Below, piece by piece: positions 1 to 8,945 of a stretch of DNA of 64,000 nt. The notes below the pieces were generated by a model. That model made no database searches, was not told where the DNA came from, and saw only the letters and a list, made by a program, of their open reading frames with translations. The stretch's first letter is position 1. The number at the start of each line of letters is the position of its first letter. This stretch comes from Prochlorococcus sp. AG-436-D21. GTDB lineage: Bacteria; Cyanobacteriota; Cyanobacteriia; PCC-6307; Cyanobiaceae. Location: the NCBI GenBank assembly GCA_003212655.1, contig QCPF01000001.1, positions 1 to 64,000 on the forward strand, in the 5' to 3' direction. A program made the translations under genes and the position numbers.

Positions 1-113
1 AGGAACTAAATAAATAATCAAGACGATTATAATTAACTTATCCAAGATTGGTTAAGTAAATACTATATTACTAGAAGATGTTTTCTTGATAATTTTCCCA
101 TAAGTTTTTTCAA

Positions 114-1205
114 ATGTTAAAAGCAGGTATTATTGGATTACCAAATGTTGGAAAATCAACTCTATTTAATGCACTTGTAGAAAATGCTAAGGCCCAAGCG
201 GCTAATTTTCCCTTTTGTACTATAGAACCTAATAAAGGCATAGTTTCAGTCCCAGATCAAAGGTTGCAAGAGTTAGGTAATTTAAGTTCTAGCCAAAATA
301 TTATCCCAACAAAAATTGAATTTGTAGATATAGCAGGACTAGTAAAAGGAGCTAGTAAAGGCGAAGGTTTGGGAAATAAATTTTTATCAAATATTAGGGA
401 GGTTGATGCAATAGTGCATGTTGTAAGGTGCTTTGAAGATAATGATGTAATTCATGTTTCTGGAAAGGTAGATCCCTTGGATGACATTGAGATAATTAAT
501 CTGGAATTGAATTTAGCTGATTTATCTCAACTCCAAAAAAGAAGAGAAAGAATTAAAAAACAGGTTAGAACTAGTAAAGAGGCAGCAAAAGAAGACACCC
601 TATTAGAAAAAATTGAAGAAGAGCTAGAGAAAGGCCTTTCAGTAAGATCAATATCATTAAGTGAAGAAGAAAATTTAATAATTAAGCAACTAGGCTTCCT
701 TACTTCTAAACCAATTATTTACGCAACAAATTTGAATGAAAATGATTTAGCTGAAGGTAATGATTTCTCATCGAAAGTTCAGAGTTTTGCGAGCAATGAA
801 AATACAGAATGTATAAAAATTTCAGCGCAAGTGGAATCTGAATTAATAGAGTTAGAACCAGAAGATAAAAAAGACTACCTTATGGGTTTGGGCGTAGAAG
901 AAGGGGGATTAAGTTCTTTAATTAGATCAACATATAAATTATTAGGATTAAAAACTTATTTCACTACCGGAGAAAAAGAGACAAAAGCATGGACCATAAA
1001 AGATGGGATGACTGCGCCACAGGCAGCAGGAGTAATTCATACTGATTTTGAAAAAGGATTTATAAGAGCTCAGACTATTTCGTATCAAAATTTAATTGAT
1101 TCGGGTTCAATTGCAAATGCAAAAACTAAAGGTCTTTTAAGAAGTGAAGGTAAGGAATATATTGTTAACGAAGGTGATGTAATGGAGTTCTTATTCAATG
1201 TTTAG
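114..1205 (+). CDS. ychF: Redox-regulated/ribosome-binding ATPase YchF (Obg-family GTPase)
   Basis: MLKAGIIGLPNVGKSTLFNAL P-loop, NFPFCTIEPN, C-terminal TGS-like region. Confidence 0.97.
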   Translation: MLKAGIIGLPNVGKSTLFNALVENAKAQAANFPFCTIEPNKGIVSVPDQRLQELGNLSSSQNIIPTKIEFVDIAGLVKGASKGEGLGNKFLSNIREVDAIVHVVRCFEDNDVIHVSGKVDPLDDIEIINLELNLADLSQLQKRRERIKKQVRTSKEAAKEDTLLEKIEEELEKGLSVRSISLSEEENLIIKQLGFLTSKPIIYATNLNENDLAEGNDFSSKVQSFASNENTECIKISAQVESELIELEPEDKKDYLMGLGVEEGGLSSLIRSTYKLLGLKTYFTTGEKETKAWTIKDGMTAPQAAGVIHTDFEKGFIRAQTISYQNLIDSGSIANAKTKGLLRSEGKEYIVNEGDVMEFLFNV

Positions 1206-1213
1206 TAAGTCTA

Positions 1214-1372
1214 TTAAGGCTTACTATTTTGCTTTTTGATTTTAAATTCAAAAAATGAAATTAATAAAATTAAGATACATCCCAAGCAACTGCCTATTAA
1301 CCCAAAAACAATGGTTGTAAAGCCATCATCGTATCCATATTGTAGTTGTGGTAAGTGAGGGGGTATTGGCAT
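1214..1372 (-). CDS. Small membrane protein, 52 aa
   Basis: Hand translation MPIPPHLPQLQYGYDDGFTTIVFGLIGSCLGCILILLISFFEF...; start overlaps upstream stop (TAATG). Confidence 0.5.
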   Translation of the reverse strand: MPIPPHLPQLQYGYDDGFTTIVFGLIGSCLGCILILLISFFEFKIKKQNSKP

Positions 1373-1515
1373 TATTTTTCAATAGAATTTTCAATATCTT
1401 CCAGTAAATGTTTAGTTGATCTACTGAAACCATTAGTTTTTAAATAGTTTTGAGCTTCTCTAAATTTTTCAGCTACTCTTTTTGCGTAAGGAGTATTCAT
1501 GGAATTTTGAGTCAT
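1372..1515 (-). CDS. Small protein, 47 aa
   Basis: MTQNSMNTPYAKRVAEKFREAQNYLKTNGFSRSTKHLLEDIENSIEK; translationally coupled to 1214..1372. Confidence 0.5.
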   Translation of the reverse strand: MTQNSMNTPYAKRVAEKFREAQNYLKTNGFSRSTKHLLEDIENSIEK

Positions 1516-1671
1516 GTTCAAAATGCGACTCATTTTATAATCCGATTTCGGTAAGGCCTTGATAAGTATTCAAAAATACAAGAATATAAAAATAGGATTT
1601 TTTACTTACTAAGAAATTTATTGTGAAAAGTTCTTGATTCTCCAAATTAAAGTTTTTTCAAATTAGAAAAA

Positions 1672-1962
1672 TTGACAATGACAAATATATTATTAATTCT
1701 TTTTTTTGTACTTTTATTTTTATTATTTTCTTTTTCAAAACGAAACAAAGGATTAGCCAAAAAATCCACAATTAGTCCACCTTATGAACCTTTTTTAAAA
1801 GAACAAGAATTTAATCCTGATATAAGTACAGATAATTGGGATTTACACAAACTTAGATTAGATAAATTTAGAAGATCACAATATAAGGGATTAACTTTCT
1901 TTGTAAGTTCAGAAAATAGAATTTACTATCTTTCTGAAGAAGGGAATAAAGTTTATTGCTAA
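1672..1962 (+). CDS. Hypothetical protein with N-terminal TM helix
   Basis: ORF track. Confidence 0.55.
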   Translation: MTMTNILLILFFVLLFLLFSFSKRNKGLAKKSTISPPYEPFLKEQEFNPDISTDNWDLHKLRLDKFRRSQYKGLTFFVSSENRIYYLSEEGNKVYC

Positions 1963-2017
1963 CAAGAGAAATTAATTTTATAAATAGGAAAAGCCCGATA
2001 GAAATTAATAATATTAA

Positions 2018-2269
2018 ATGAAGTATTTATTTTTATTATCAGAAAAGTTCTACAAGTTTGTTGAATGGGAGTGGAATACCTTAAAAAATCTAAGGAGAAC
2101 AAAAAGAAAGAATTTTTTTTTAAGAGGATCATTTGCTTTATTTAGTTTATTCTCTATTATTTTTTTAATATTTTCGCCTCCTATTGCTTTTGGAATAATA
2201 TTTGGAGAGGGTTTGAAATTTAGTACTTTTTTTATTTGGATATGGATTTTAAATTTGAAGTTTTTTTGA
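2018..2269 (+). CDS. Hypothetical small membrane protein
   Basis: ORF track; hydrophobic. Confidence 0.4.
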   Translation: MKYLFLLSEKFYKFVEWEWNTLKNLRRTKRKNFFLRGSFALFSLFSIIFLIFSPPIAFGIIFGEGLKFSTFFIWIWILNLKFF

Positions 2270-2328
2270 AAATTTATAATTTATTTTCCTAGATTATTTA
2301 AAATTAAGAGTATAAAAAAATTTATCTT

Positions 2329-2544
2329 ATGCCAAAAATATTCAAACAAAATAAGTTCGCTTTGTTGGGAGCAAATATATTAATAATTTTACTCTGGGTA
2401 ACTATATCTTCTTTTTTGATTAATTTATTTCAAAGTGAAAATGCCCCATTTTATATATATAAAATTTCTTTTTTAATAAGATTTCTCCCTCCTATTTGGG
2501 TTACATGGTTCCTATGGATAAAAAGAGGTGGTTTAAAAAGATAA
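2329..2544 (+). CDS. Hypothetical small membrane protein
   Basis: ORF track; two hydrophobic segments. Confidence 0.4.
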   Translation: MPKIFKQNKFALLGANILIILLWVTISSFLINLFQSENAPFYIYKISFLIRFLPPIWVTWFLWIKRGGLKR

Positions 2545-2638
2545 ATAACAAAAGCATTTTTGCGTATTTACTATAAAAATAAATCAGTTAAAATCTAGAA
2601 GCTTACTTGAATTTTTCATGTAAGAATTAGGTAATTGG

Positions 2639-2676
2639 GAGATTGTTTTTAGCTAAGAAACAATCTCTTTTTTTTA
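2639..2676 (+). terminator. Rho-independent terminator
   Basis: GAGATTGTTT-ttagctaag-AAACAATCTC followed by T run. Confidence 0.75.
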
Positions 2677-2689
2677 TAAATATTTTTTT

Positions 2690-2730
2690 TCATAAAAAAG
2701 TGTTTGTCAGTATCCCTAGTGACAAACACT
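2690..2730 (-). terminator. Terminator of the minus-strand hli cluster
   Basis: AGTGTTTGTC...GACAAACACT perfect 10-bp stem, T-run on the minus strand. Confidence 0.75.
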
Positions 2731-2753
2731 CATGACGATCAATTTTTTAAAAA

Positions 2754-2933
2754 TTAAACAGGCAATCTATGATCAATTTCCACTACTCCAGAATCCATAA
2801 GACGGCCGATTTTGATAACTAAAGCCATATCTAGTCTTGAAAATTCAGATTGATGGTTAGTTATCCAATCAAGCTCAGAAAGGGTTATAACTCCTAAAGT
2901 ATTTACTTTAAGAAAAAGTAAGCCTAAGTTCAT
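2754..2933 (-). CDS. Conserved small protein, 59 aa
   Basis: MNLGLLFLKVNTLGVITLSELDWITNHQSEFSRLDMALVIKIGRLMDSGVVEIDHRLPV. Confidence 0.6.
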   Translation of the reverse strand: MNLGLLFLKVNTLGVITLSELDWITNHQSEFSRLDMALVIKIGRLMDSGVVEIDHRLPV

Positions 2934-2934
2934 A

Positions 2935-3063
2935 TTAAAAAATTCCTGGGATTATCCAGCCGAATAAGCCATAATTTACAACCAATGCAAATAAGCCCAT
3001 CATTGCCATTCTTCCATTAGTTCTTTCGGCATTTTGCCAATAAGTTGTTTTTGAATTTTCCAT
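2935..3063 (-). CDS. High-light-inducible protein (Hli/SCP), 42 aa
   Basis: MENSKTTYWQNAERTNGRMAMMGLFALVVNYGLFGWIIPGIF; ExxNGRxAMxG chlorophyll-binding motif. Confidence 0.9.
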   Translation of the reverse strand: MENSKTTYWQNAERTNGRMAMMGLFALVVNYGLFGWIIPGIF

Positions 3064-3098
3064 TTTTCTGATTTAAAGAATTGTTAAATATTAGGTTT

Positions 3099-3359
3099 TT
3101 AAACGAAACCAGGAATTATTTGACCTGTTGTTAGGTATGCTCCAACAGCAGCAATTAATCCAAGCATTGCGAATCTGCCGTTAAGAGTTTCAGCAACAAC
3201 TTTTTCTTTTTCGATTGTTTTGATTTTTGTGTTTGTGTTTTTCATTTGATTAGAAGATGAATAGTTTAAATTTTCGTTTTGAAATTGCTTGGTTAAATAA
3301 GCAACGAGAATGGCTGTAGAAAATACAATTACGGCTAAAAAACCTGAAAGTGGACTCAT
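3099..3359 (-). CDS. High-light-inducible protein with extra N-terminal TM segment (start at MSPLSG; alternative short start at 3245)
   Basis: AETLNGRFAMLGLIAAVGAYLTTGQIIPGFV; ORF track start 3434 overlaps the upstream hli. Confidence 0.85.
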   Translation of the reverse strand: MSPLSGFLAVIVFSTAILVAYLTKQFQNENLNYSSSNQMKNTNTKIKTIEKEKVVAETLNGRFAMLGLIAAVGAYLTTGQIIPGFV

Positions 3360-3565
3360 TAAAAAATGCCAGGAATAATTTGTCCAGTTGAAACGTAAGC
3401 ACCTACTAAAGCAACAAGGCCAATCATTGCCCAACGACCATTAACTTTTTCTGCATTTTGTGGGTAGCTGTCGTATGAAACAGACTCATCTATGTAAGGA
3501 CGTGTTTCAGTAGGGAACATGTTCTGTCTGCCACCTGATTCAGTAGTAACGTTTGAATTAGCCAT
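3359..3565 (-). CDS. High-light-inducible protein, 68 aa
   Basis: AEKVNGRWAMIGLVALVGAYVSTGQIIPGIF. Confidence 0.93.
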   Translation of the reverse strand: MANSNVTTESGGRQNMFPTETRPYIDESVSYDSYPQNAEKVNGRWAMIGLVALVGAYVSTGQIIPGIF

Positions 3566-3579
3566 TGAAATTGTGTAAT

Positions 3580-3616
3580 TGTTAACTAATGTAACACTAC
3601 TATTAACAAATGTAAA
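3580..3616 (-). promoter_or_regulatory. Two HLR1-like (RpaB) boxes upstream of the hli cluster
   Basis: Minus-strand TTTACATTTGTTAATA and GTTACATTAGTTAACA, 21 bp apart. Confidence 0.45.
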
Positions 3617-3864
3617 GTATTAGGTCGAAATTAAGTTATTTTCAAGATATTTACTACATTAATGTACCATAACCGTGACAGATATTTTTAAATAGTTGTT
3701 TTTTAGGCTCGCCACGCTTTACAGATCGGCTGGCACTCTATTAAGGGTTCAATTCGTTGTTTAAGTGTTTTTAATCCTTAGAAAGATATCTATTTGGTAG
3801 AAAAAACTACATCATTCTGAAATTTGAATAGTTAATTTTTAGATATAGTATATTTCACTTTATT

Positions 3865-3993
3865 ATGGAATTCGCAAAAAAAATCATGACCGAGAAAGCT
3901 GAAAAGCTTAATGGTAAAGCCGCAATGCTTGGAATGTTTGCTCTTGTAGGAGCTTATTATTTTACTGGTCAAATTCTTCCAGGTATTTTCTAG
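3865..3993 (+). CDS. High-light-inducible protein, 42 aa
   Basis: MEFAKKIMTEKAEKLNGKAAMLGMFALVGAYYFTGQILPGIF. Confidence 0.92.
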   Translation: MEFAKKIMTEKAEKLNGKAAMLGMFALVGAYYFTGQILPGIF

Positions 3994-4017
3994 TAAAAAT
4001 CCTCTTTAAATTTTTTC

Positions 4018-4040
4018 AGGGCTTTACCAAGCCCTTTTTT
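4018..4040 (+). terminator. Rho-independent terminator after hli
   Basis: AGGGCTTTACCAAGCCCTTTTTT. Confidence 0.75.
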
Positions 4041-4060
4041 ACTGGATTATTATTCCCTTT

Positions 4061-4798
4061 TTAATTATCTAATAATTCAAATAATTTACTTATTAGAAGC
4101 TTTCTTTTTAAAAAAGTTTTATCAATATATTTTTTATTCTCTTCTTTTAAAATTTCCTGACCATTTAAGCCTAATCCTTTAAGGACAAACTCTTTATCTT
4201 CTTTAATCCAGTTATTTATCATTCTCCCCGTCGTCTCTATATGGAATTGTAATCCGTAAGCAAAATTACCAATCCTAAAAAACTGTTCCTTACAACGTGC
4301 ACTACTAGCAATGAGTACTGCTTTATTAGGTAATAAAATCCTATCTCCATGCCAATGCAGTACATGAAAAGGGTCTTTAAACAGTGCTTTAAAGTCTTTA
4401 TTTGATTTATTAATAAAAATTTGAGACCATCCAATTTCCGGTAATGCTTTTGGAGGTGATCCATATTTAAGAATTTCTACATCTCCTCCAGCAGCACTCG
4501 CAAGCAACTGAGCACCTAAGCAAACACCGATTATAGGTCTTTCATTTTCTAATTCTTTTTTTATAAAATCTCTTTCTAAATTGAGCCAGGGATATCTGTC
4601 GCTTCCAATATCTTTAACTCCCATTGGTCCACCCATAATTAGAATTAAGTCACCTTTTTTTGTTTGCGGCAGAGCATTTTTATTATCTAAACGAATAATT
4701 TCTATTTTCAAATCTCTTTCTTTAGCAAATTGTTCAAAAAGACCTGGCCCCTCTATTTCTAAATGCTGCAAAACTAATACTCGTCTTATTACCTTCAT
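4061..4798 (-). CDS. Class I glutamine amidotransferase-like protein
   Basis: GVCLGAQLLASAAGG nucleophile elbow, LQFHIE. Confidence 0.88.
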   Translation of the reverse strand: MKVIRRVLVLQHLEIEGPGLFEQFAKERDLKIEIIRLDNKNALPQTKKGDLILIMGGPMGVKDIGSDRYPWLNLERDFIKKELENERPIIGVCLGAQLLASAAGGDVEILKYGSPPKALPEIGWSQIFINKSNKDFKALFKDPFHVLHWHGDRILLPNKAVLIASSARCKEQFFRIGNFAYGLQFHIETTGRMINNWIKEDKEFVLKGLGLNGQEILKEENKKYIDKTFLKRKLLISKLFELLDN

Positions 4799-5121
4799 TC
4801 ACTTTCCATTATTTCGGCTGATTCAGAACAGACATTAACGCTAAACCACTTTATTGCCGACCAGGTATCTTCTTGGTATGTACCTGCTGCAATACTCACA
4901 AAACAATCATTTTCATACCAACTTCGATAACTGGGGGTTACTCCCGTTCCTTTTAATCTATTTTCTAGGCCTTTTCCATATTTTTTAATGACAAGATTTA
5001 TAGCTTCATTCTCAATTTCTCTTTGCTTTTCATCAGCAAAACCTCCTAGTGGTATAAAAAAAAGAATTGATGCTATAAGTAAACGTATCATTGAGTCTTT
5101 TTTATATGTAGCTGATTTCAT
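4795..5121 (-). CDS. Hypothetical secreted protein
   Basis: Signal-like N-terminus LLIASILFFIPLGGFA; overlaps next gene by 4 bp. Confidence 0.6.
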   Translation of the reverse strand: MKSATYKKDSMIRLLIASILFFIPLGGFADEKQREIENEAINLVIKKYGKGLENRLKGTGVTPSYRSWYENDCFVSIAAGTYQEDTWSAIKWFSVNVCSESAEIMESE

Positions 5122-5392
5122 TTAGATTAATTATTTTTTTAAAATCATCAACTCTATTTTGTCCATTTTTTAATGGTCTTGAGGAGTCAAGAACTGCTGC
5201 ACAGCATAAATGCCAACAAGATTTCTCATCTAGTCCTAATTTCTTGCATATGTTTTTAGGGGCTTTGATTACTGTATTTATTTCTGCGATATGTTGTGTA
5301 GTTTCCCATAATTCTCCTTCAAGAAAGTCAAGTTCAATACTTGATAATAATTCTGTAGCAACGTAATCCCTAATTAGCTCAGTTAATTCCAC
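5102..5392 (-). CDS. Hypothetical protein, apparent paralog of 10720..11019
   Basis: ORF track; shared KAPxxICxxLxLxxxxxWxxC...ILD pattern. Confidence 0.65.
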   Translation of the reverse strand: MELTELIRDYVATELLSSIELDFLEGELWETTQHIAEINTVIKAPKNICKKLGLDEKSCWHLCCAAVLDSSRPLKNGQNRVDDFKKIINLNEISYI

Positions 5393-5509
5393 AATATTTC
5401 ATTGAAGCAGAAGAAGTTAAATCATCTTTTATTATTTGTATAGCAAGATAAAAAAAAAGTAGCTAGTTTGCACCTTTCATCTATAAAGGCTTTTTCTTGG
5501 CCGGATAAC

Positions 5510-5779
5510 TTATCCGTAATTATGAGATACTTCTGTCCATCCTTTTTGGTGCAGTTCGTGCCACTTTTCCCAGGCTAAGTCTATGTTGAGTTTTTCAGAG
5601 GATTTGTACCCTCCAGGTTCGCCAAGGTGATTTGTAAAGAAAAGATGAGTATGAATTTTTGAATTAGGTTCAAGAGAATTTTTGCATTCTTCGAAAAAGA
5701 TAACTCTGCTGCCTTCAGGATTTAGAAGGCATCCGTTGGGTTTGCTAGTGCTACAACCAAATGAGTACTTAGGCTCCAT
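5510..5779 (-). CDS. DUF1651-like small protein
   Basis: C-terminal IDLAWEKWHELHQKGW. Confidence 0.55.
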   Translation of the reverse strand: MEPKYSFGCSTSKPNGCLLNPEGSRVIFFEECKNSLEPNSKIHTHLFFTNHLGEPGGYKSSEKLNIDLAWEKWHELHQKGWTEVSHNYG

Positions 5780-5928
5780 ACTTTATCTTTAATTGGCTGG
5801 TTGATTATTGATACTTTTGTACTACAAGTTATATCCTCCTTGTTTTGCTGTCAATCCTTTTAAGGTTAAGTACTTATTTACTAATAATTATTTTGTTTTT
5901 TAATAGATAAGATAATTTCTTTAAGCTT

Positions 5929-6111
5929 ATGAATTACAGGGAAGATCTAGAAATCAAACTACAAAAAGTAACACTTGCAATGCAGGAAGTTGTAGATGAT
6001 ATCCATAAAACTGATCCTGAGAAGCAAAGAATAATTTCCAAGCTCATTGAATTTAAAGAAGCAATTATTTCAAAGGGAATTGAACTTAATATTGAACTAG
6101 AGGCAGCCTAG
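5929..6111 (+). CDS. Hypothetical small protein
   Basis: ORF track. Confidence 0.5.
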   Translation: MNYREDLEIKLQKVTLAMQEVVDDIHKTDPEKQRIISKLIEFKEAIISKGIELNIELEAA

Positions 6112-6184
6112 AATTATTGAATATCTCATGAATGTTTAATAACTTTTAGAATAATTTTATTAATAAAGAAGGGTTATTTATCAA

Positions 6185-6346
6185 ATGCAGCCTGGTACTT
6201 TTGAATTATTGATCCTAGTATTTATCTTTTTAGGTCTTCAAGCCTGGTGGATTATCCCAATAGTTTTTAAAAATAATAAATTAAATAAGAGAGGTAAGGA
6301 TTTAAGAGAAGAAATTAAGCAATTAGAAAAGTTATATAAAAAATAA
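6185..6346 (+). CDS. Small membrane protein, 53 aa
   Basis: MQPGTFELLILVFIFLGLQAWWIIPIVFKNNKLNKRGKDLREEIKQLEKLYKK. Confidence 0.6.
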   Translation: MQPGTFELLILVFIFLGLQAWWIIPIVFKNNKLNKRGKDLREEIKQLEKLYKK

Positions 6347-6380
6347 ATTAGTTATTATTTTTGCAAAATAACTATTATTA

Positions 6381-6821
6381 GTGAAAATCAAATATCTAAT
6401 GAAATTAAAAATAATTATTCCATTTTGCTTTCTTTTTATTGGGACTTTAGCTTTACCACAACCTTCTCTTGTTGAAGAAAAGATTGAAGTTATACCTATT
6501 ATTCAAAGTTCAAAAGGTCTTAGTGGTAAAAATTTTAATTATCTCGAGGGTAAGCCTGAATTAAGACTCTTAAAAGTAAAAATTCCAGTTGGGTTGAAAA
6601 CTCCAATTCATACTCATCCTTCCCCAATGTTGATTCATGTCACCAGAGGAAGATTAAAGCATGTGAGGGGTGAAGAAATTAATTTCTTTAAAGCGGGTGA
6701 TGCATTTATAGAGAGTAATAATGGGGCCCCACATTATGTGAAAAATGTTGGAAAGAAGCCGGCCATACTTCATGTGGGAGTTGTATCAGTAGTTGGAATG
6801 CCTACAGCCATAAATAAATAA
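6381..6821 (+). CDS. Secreted cupin-domain protein
   Basis: Signal peptide; PIHTHPSPMLIHVTRGRLK and GDAFIESNNGAPHYVKNVG. Confidence 0.85.
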   Translation: MKIKYLMKLKIIIPFCFLFIGTLALPQPSLVEEKIEVIPIIQSSKGLSGKNFNYLEGKPELRLLKVKIPVGLKTPIHTHPSPMLIHVTRGRLKHVRGEEINFFKAGDAFIESNNGAPHYVKNVGKKPAILHVGVVSVVGMPTAINK

Positions 6822-6863
6822 GATTTTTCTCAAAGTTGTTCTATCAGTATGAGGATTGAACTT

Positions 6864-8570
6864 TTATGAAGAACAACTGTAATGAGATACTCCTCCATAG
6901 TTAAAATACTGGCTTGGCTTTAGTCGATTATATTTTTGATCTATTTCTGGGGGTTGTTCTACATATGGATTGCTAAAGACATCCTGTAACTCTTTTATTT
7001 TTTTATAATTTCCCTTTTCAGCTTCTTCATATGCTGGAACGACCATCCATTCGCGCCAAGTATAGACTGGATTAAGGGATTTCATTGATGCCGATTTTGC
7101 TTTAATATTTCCCTCTTTCTTCAAGACTGATTGCCAGTTTTCAAGCCATACTTCCCACCTATTATTGAGCTCGTCATTAATTGGTAAATAGAAACAGTCT
7201 TCTAAAGAATCTAAGTTATCAGGTATTTCAGACAGTTTACGGAACAAAATTGTATAATCCGCTTTTGAAATGACCATGAGATTAAAAAATTCATTTATTA
7301 GAGTTTCGTTGTAATGTGCTAAACCAAGCTTGTTTGCCCACATTTTCATCAATTCGTTATTCATTAATTCAGAAAAGTCTTTTTCGATTTGACCTAACTT
7401 TTCTTGACCTTGTTTGCTTTGTGAAAGTAACGGACTAAGAGATGAACAGAATGTTTTAAAGTTGATTGCCGCTGCAGAAGGTTGGTTAAAAAATGAGAAA
7501 TGTTCACCTCCACCTGTCCATGGCTGAAATCTTGGATCAAATAATTCACAGAATCCAAAGGGGCCATAATCCAATGTATAACCTCCAGCAGCACAATTAT
7601 CACTATTGAAATTACCCTGGCAATAACCAACTCTCATCCAGTTGGCTATAAGTGATATAAGTCTTGATCTGTATAAAGAAGCCAGTTTTATTACTTTACT
7701 TTCAATTGAAATCTCATATTCAATTTCATCTTTATAATTTCTATCAATTAGATGTTGAACTATCATCTTTAGTTCATTGAGGGCCTCATCATGCGCATTA
7801 TTACGAACTCGTCTTGCAAAAAGTTCAATCTGGCCTACACGTAAAAAAGATGGAGCGACTCTTGTAGTAATTGCCGCTTGATTATCAATCATGATATCAG
7901 GTTCAAAATATCTGGATCCTTTTGAATACCACGGTCTTCTAACTATTTCTGAACGTGAGACATAAAGTGTTAAAGATCTTGAGGTAGGGATTTCCAAGGA
8001 ATCCATTAATTCCTGTGCGAGAAATTCTCGTACGCTAGACCTTAAGACAGCTCTGCCATCTGCTCCACGACAGTATGGAGTTGGACCTCCTCCTTTAAGT
8101 TGCATTTCCATTCTTTTCCCATTGAATAAACCTTCAAAAACAGAAATTGCCCTGCCATCACCATAACCATTGCCAGTTCCAAAGGGACATTGTTGGGTAT
8201 ATTCAGTTCCGTAAATTGATAATGCATAACCTGTTGCCCAACCAACAGGACTCATTGGATAATTAGCAACAGAAATATCACCTGAGAAAAAACGACAAAA
8301 ATTCTTGTCCTTAGTAAGGTCTGAGCTTAGCCTTAGTTCTTTAAAAAGTTTCTTGCTATGAGAAATATATTCTGGTTCTGGAATAGCAGTTGGAACAACT
8401 GGTACATAATGACCTGAATATACTGAACGCGGCTTATGATCATTTCCATCTTTTGTTGATTGAGGATCTGCTTTAAGAGAATTCATAAAAGAATAGTCAG
8501 ATAGTTGAGAAAATTCAGAAAAATTTTCTGTAAGCTTTACTTTTAATGAATCGGATTTGGTTGACATCAA
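6864..8570 (-). CDS. selO: SelO/YdiU (UPF0061) protein adenylyltransferase-like
   Basis: QLKGGGPTPYCRGADGRAVLRSSVREFLAQELMDSLEIPTSRSL; GNFNSDNCAAGGYTLDYGPFGF. Confidence 0.93.
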   Translation of the reverse strand: MMSTKSDSLKVKLTENFSEFSQLSDYSFMNSLKADPQSTKDGNDHKPRSVYSGHYVPVVPTAIPEPEYISHSKKLFKELRLSSDLTKDKNFCRFFSGDISVANYPMSPVGWATGYALSIYGTEYTQQCPFGTGNGYGDGRAISVFEGLFNGKRMEMQLKGGGPTPYCRGADGRAVLRSSVREFLAQELMDSLEIPTSRSLTLYVSRSEIVRRPWYSKGSRYFEPDIMIDNQAAITTRVAPSFLRVGQIELFARRVRNNAHDEALNELKMIVQHLIDRNYKDEIEYEISIESKVIKLASLYRSRLISLIANWMRVGYCQGNFNSDNCAAGGYTLDYGPFGFCELFDPRFQPWTGGGEHFSFFNQPSAAAINFKTFCSSLSPLLSQSKQGQEKLGQIEKDFSELMNNELMKMWANKLGLAHYNETLINEFFNLMVISKADYTILFRKLSEIPDNLDSLEDCFYLPINDELNNRWEVWLENWQSVLKKEGNIKAKSASMKSLNPVYTWREWMVVPAYEEAEKGNYKKIKELQDVFSNPYVEQPPEIDQKYNRLKPSQYFNYGGVSHYSCSS

Positions 8571-8902
8571 ATTTGTTATCTATTCTTTGAGGCGCTCTAA
8601 TTTCTTTAAATTAAACACCTAAATGTATCTTATATAGATTCTATTAGGGATGTTTTTTGGCGATACGTTTGAGATTAAATATAAGTTAAAAGTTAATACT
8701 TAATTAAAAAAAATGGATCCGAGGTAAGACATTTTTATGGAAAAAATTTTTTGGCTTTTAAAAAATAAAAAGAACTTCTCCAATATATTAATTTTTAAAC
8801 AATAACCACTGCAAATATTTATACATTCAAGATCTTTCTTAGATTGCTTTTAAATAATTTGAAAAAAGTTTCAAAATTTAATTTGTTGATCGACTTATAC
8901 CA

Positions 8903-8912
8903 CCCCCCCCCC
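8903..8912. repeat. C10 homopolymer
   Basis: tataccaccccccccccttattt, 10 consecutive C in AT-rich context. Confidence 0.9.
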
Positions 8913-8945
8913 TTATTTCCGCACTATATTTCTTGTAAAAATTTT

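Noticed and set aside
4237-4838. Alternative-frame ORFs over the glutamine amidotransferase (4237..4464, 4581..4838)
   Set aside because: Out-of-frame shadows of a well-supported CDS; the same applies to 7394, 8042, 9052, 9748, 10019, 11894, 38025, 40265, 40923, 42407, 43117, 46725, 48285, 55453, 57430, 58438 and 63439.
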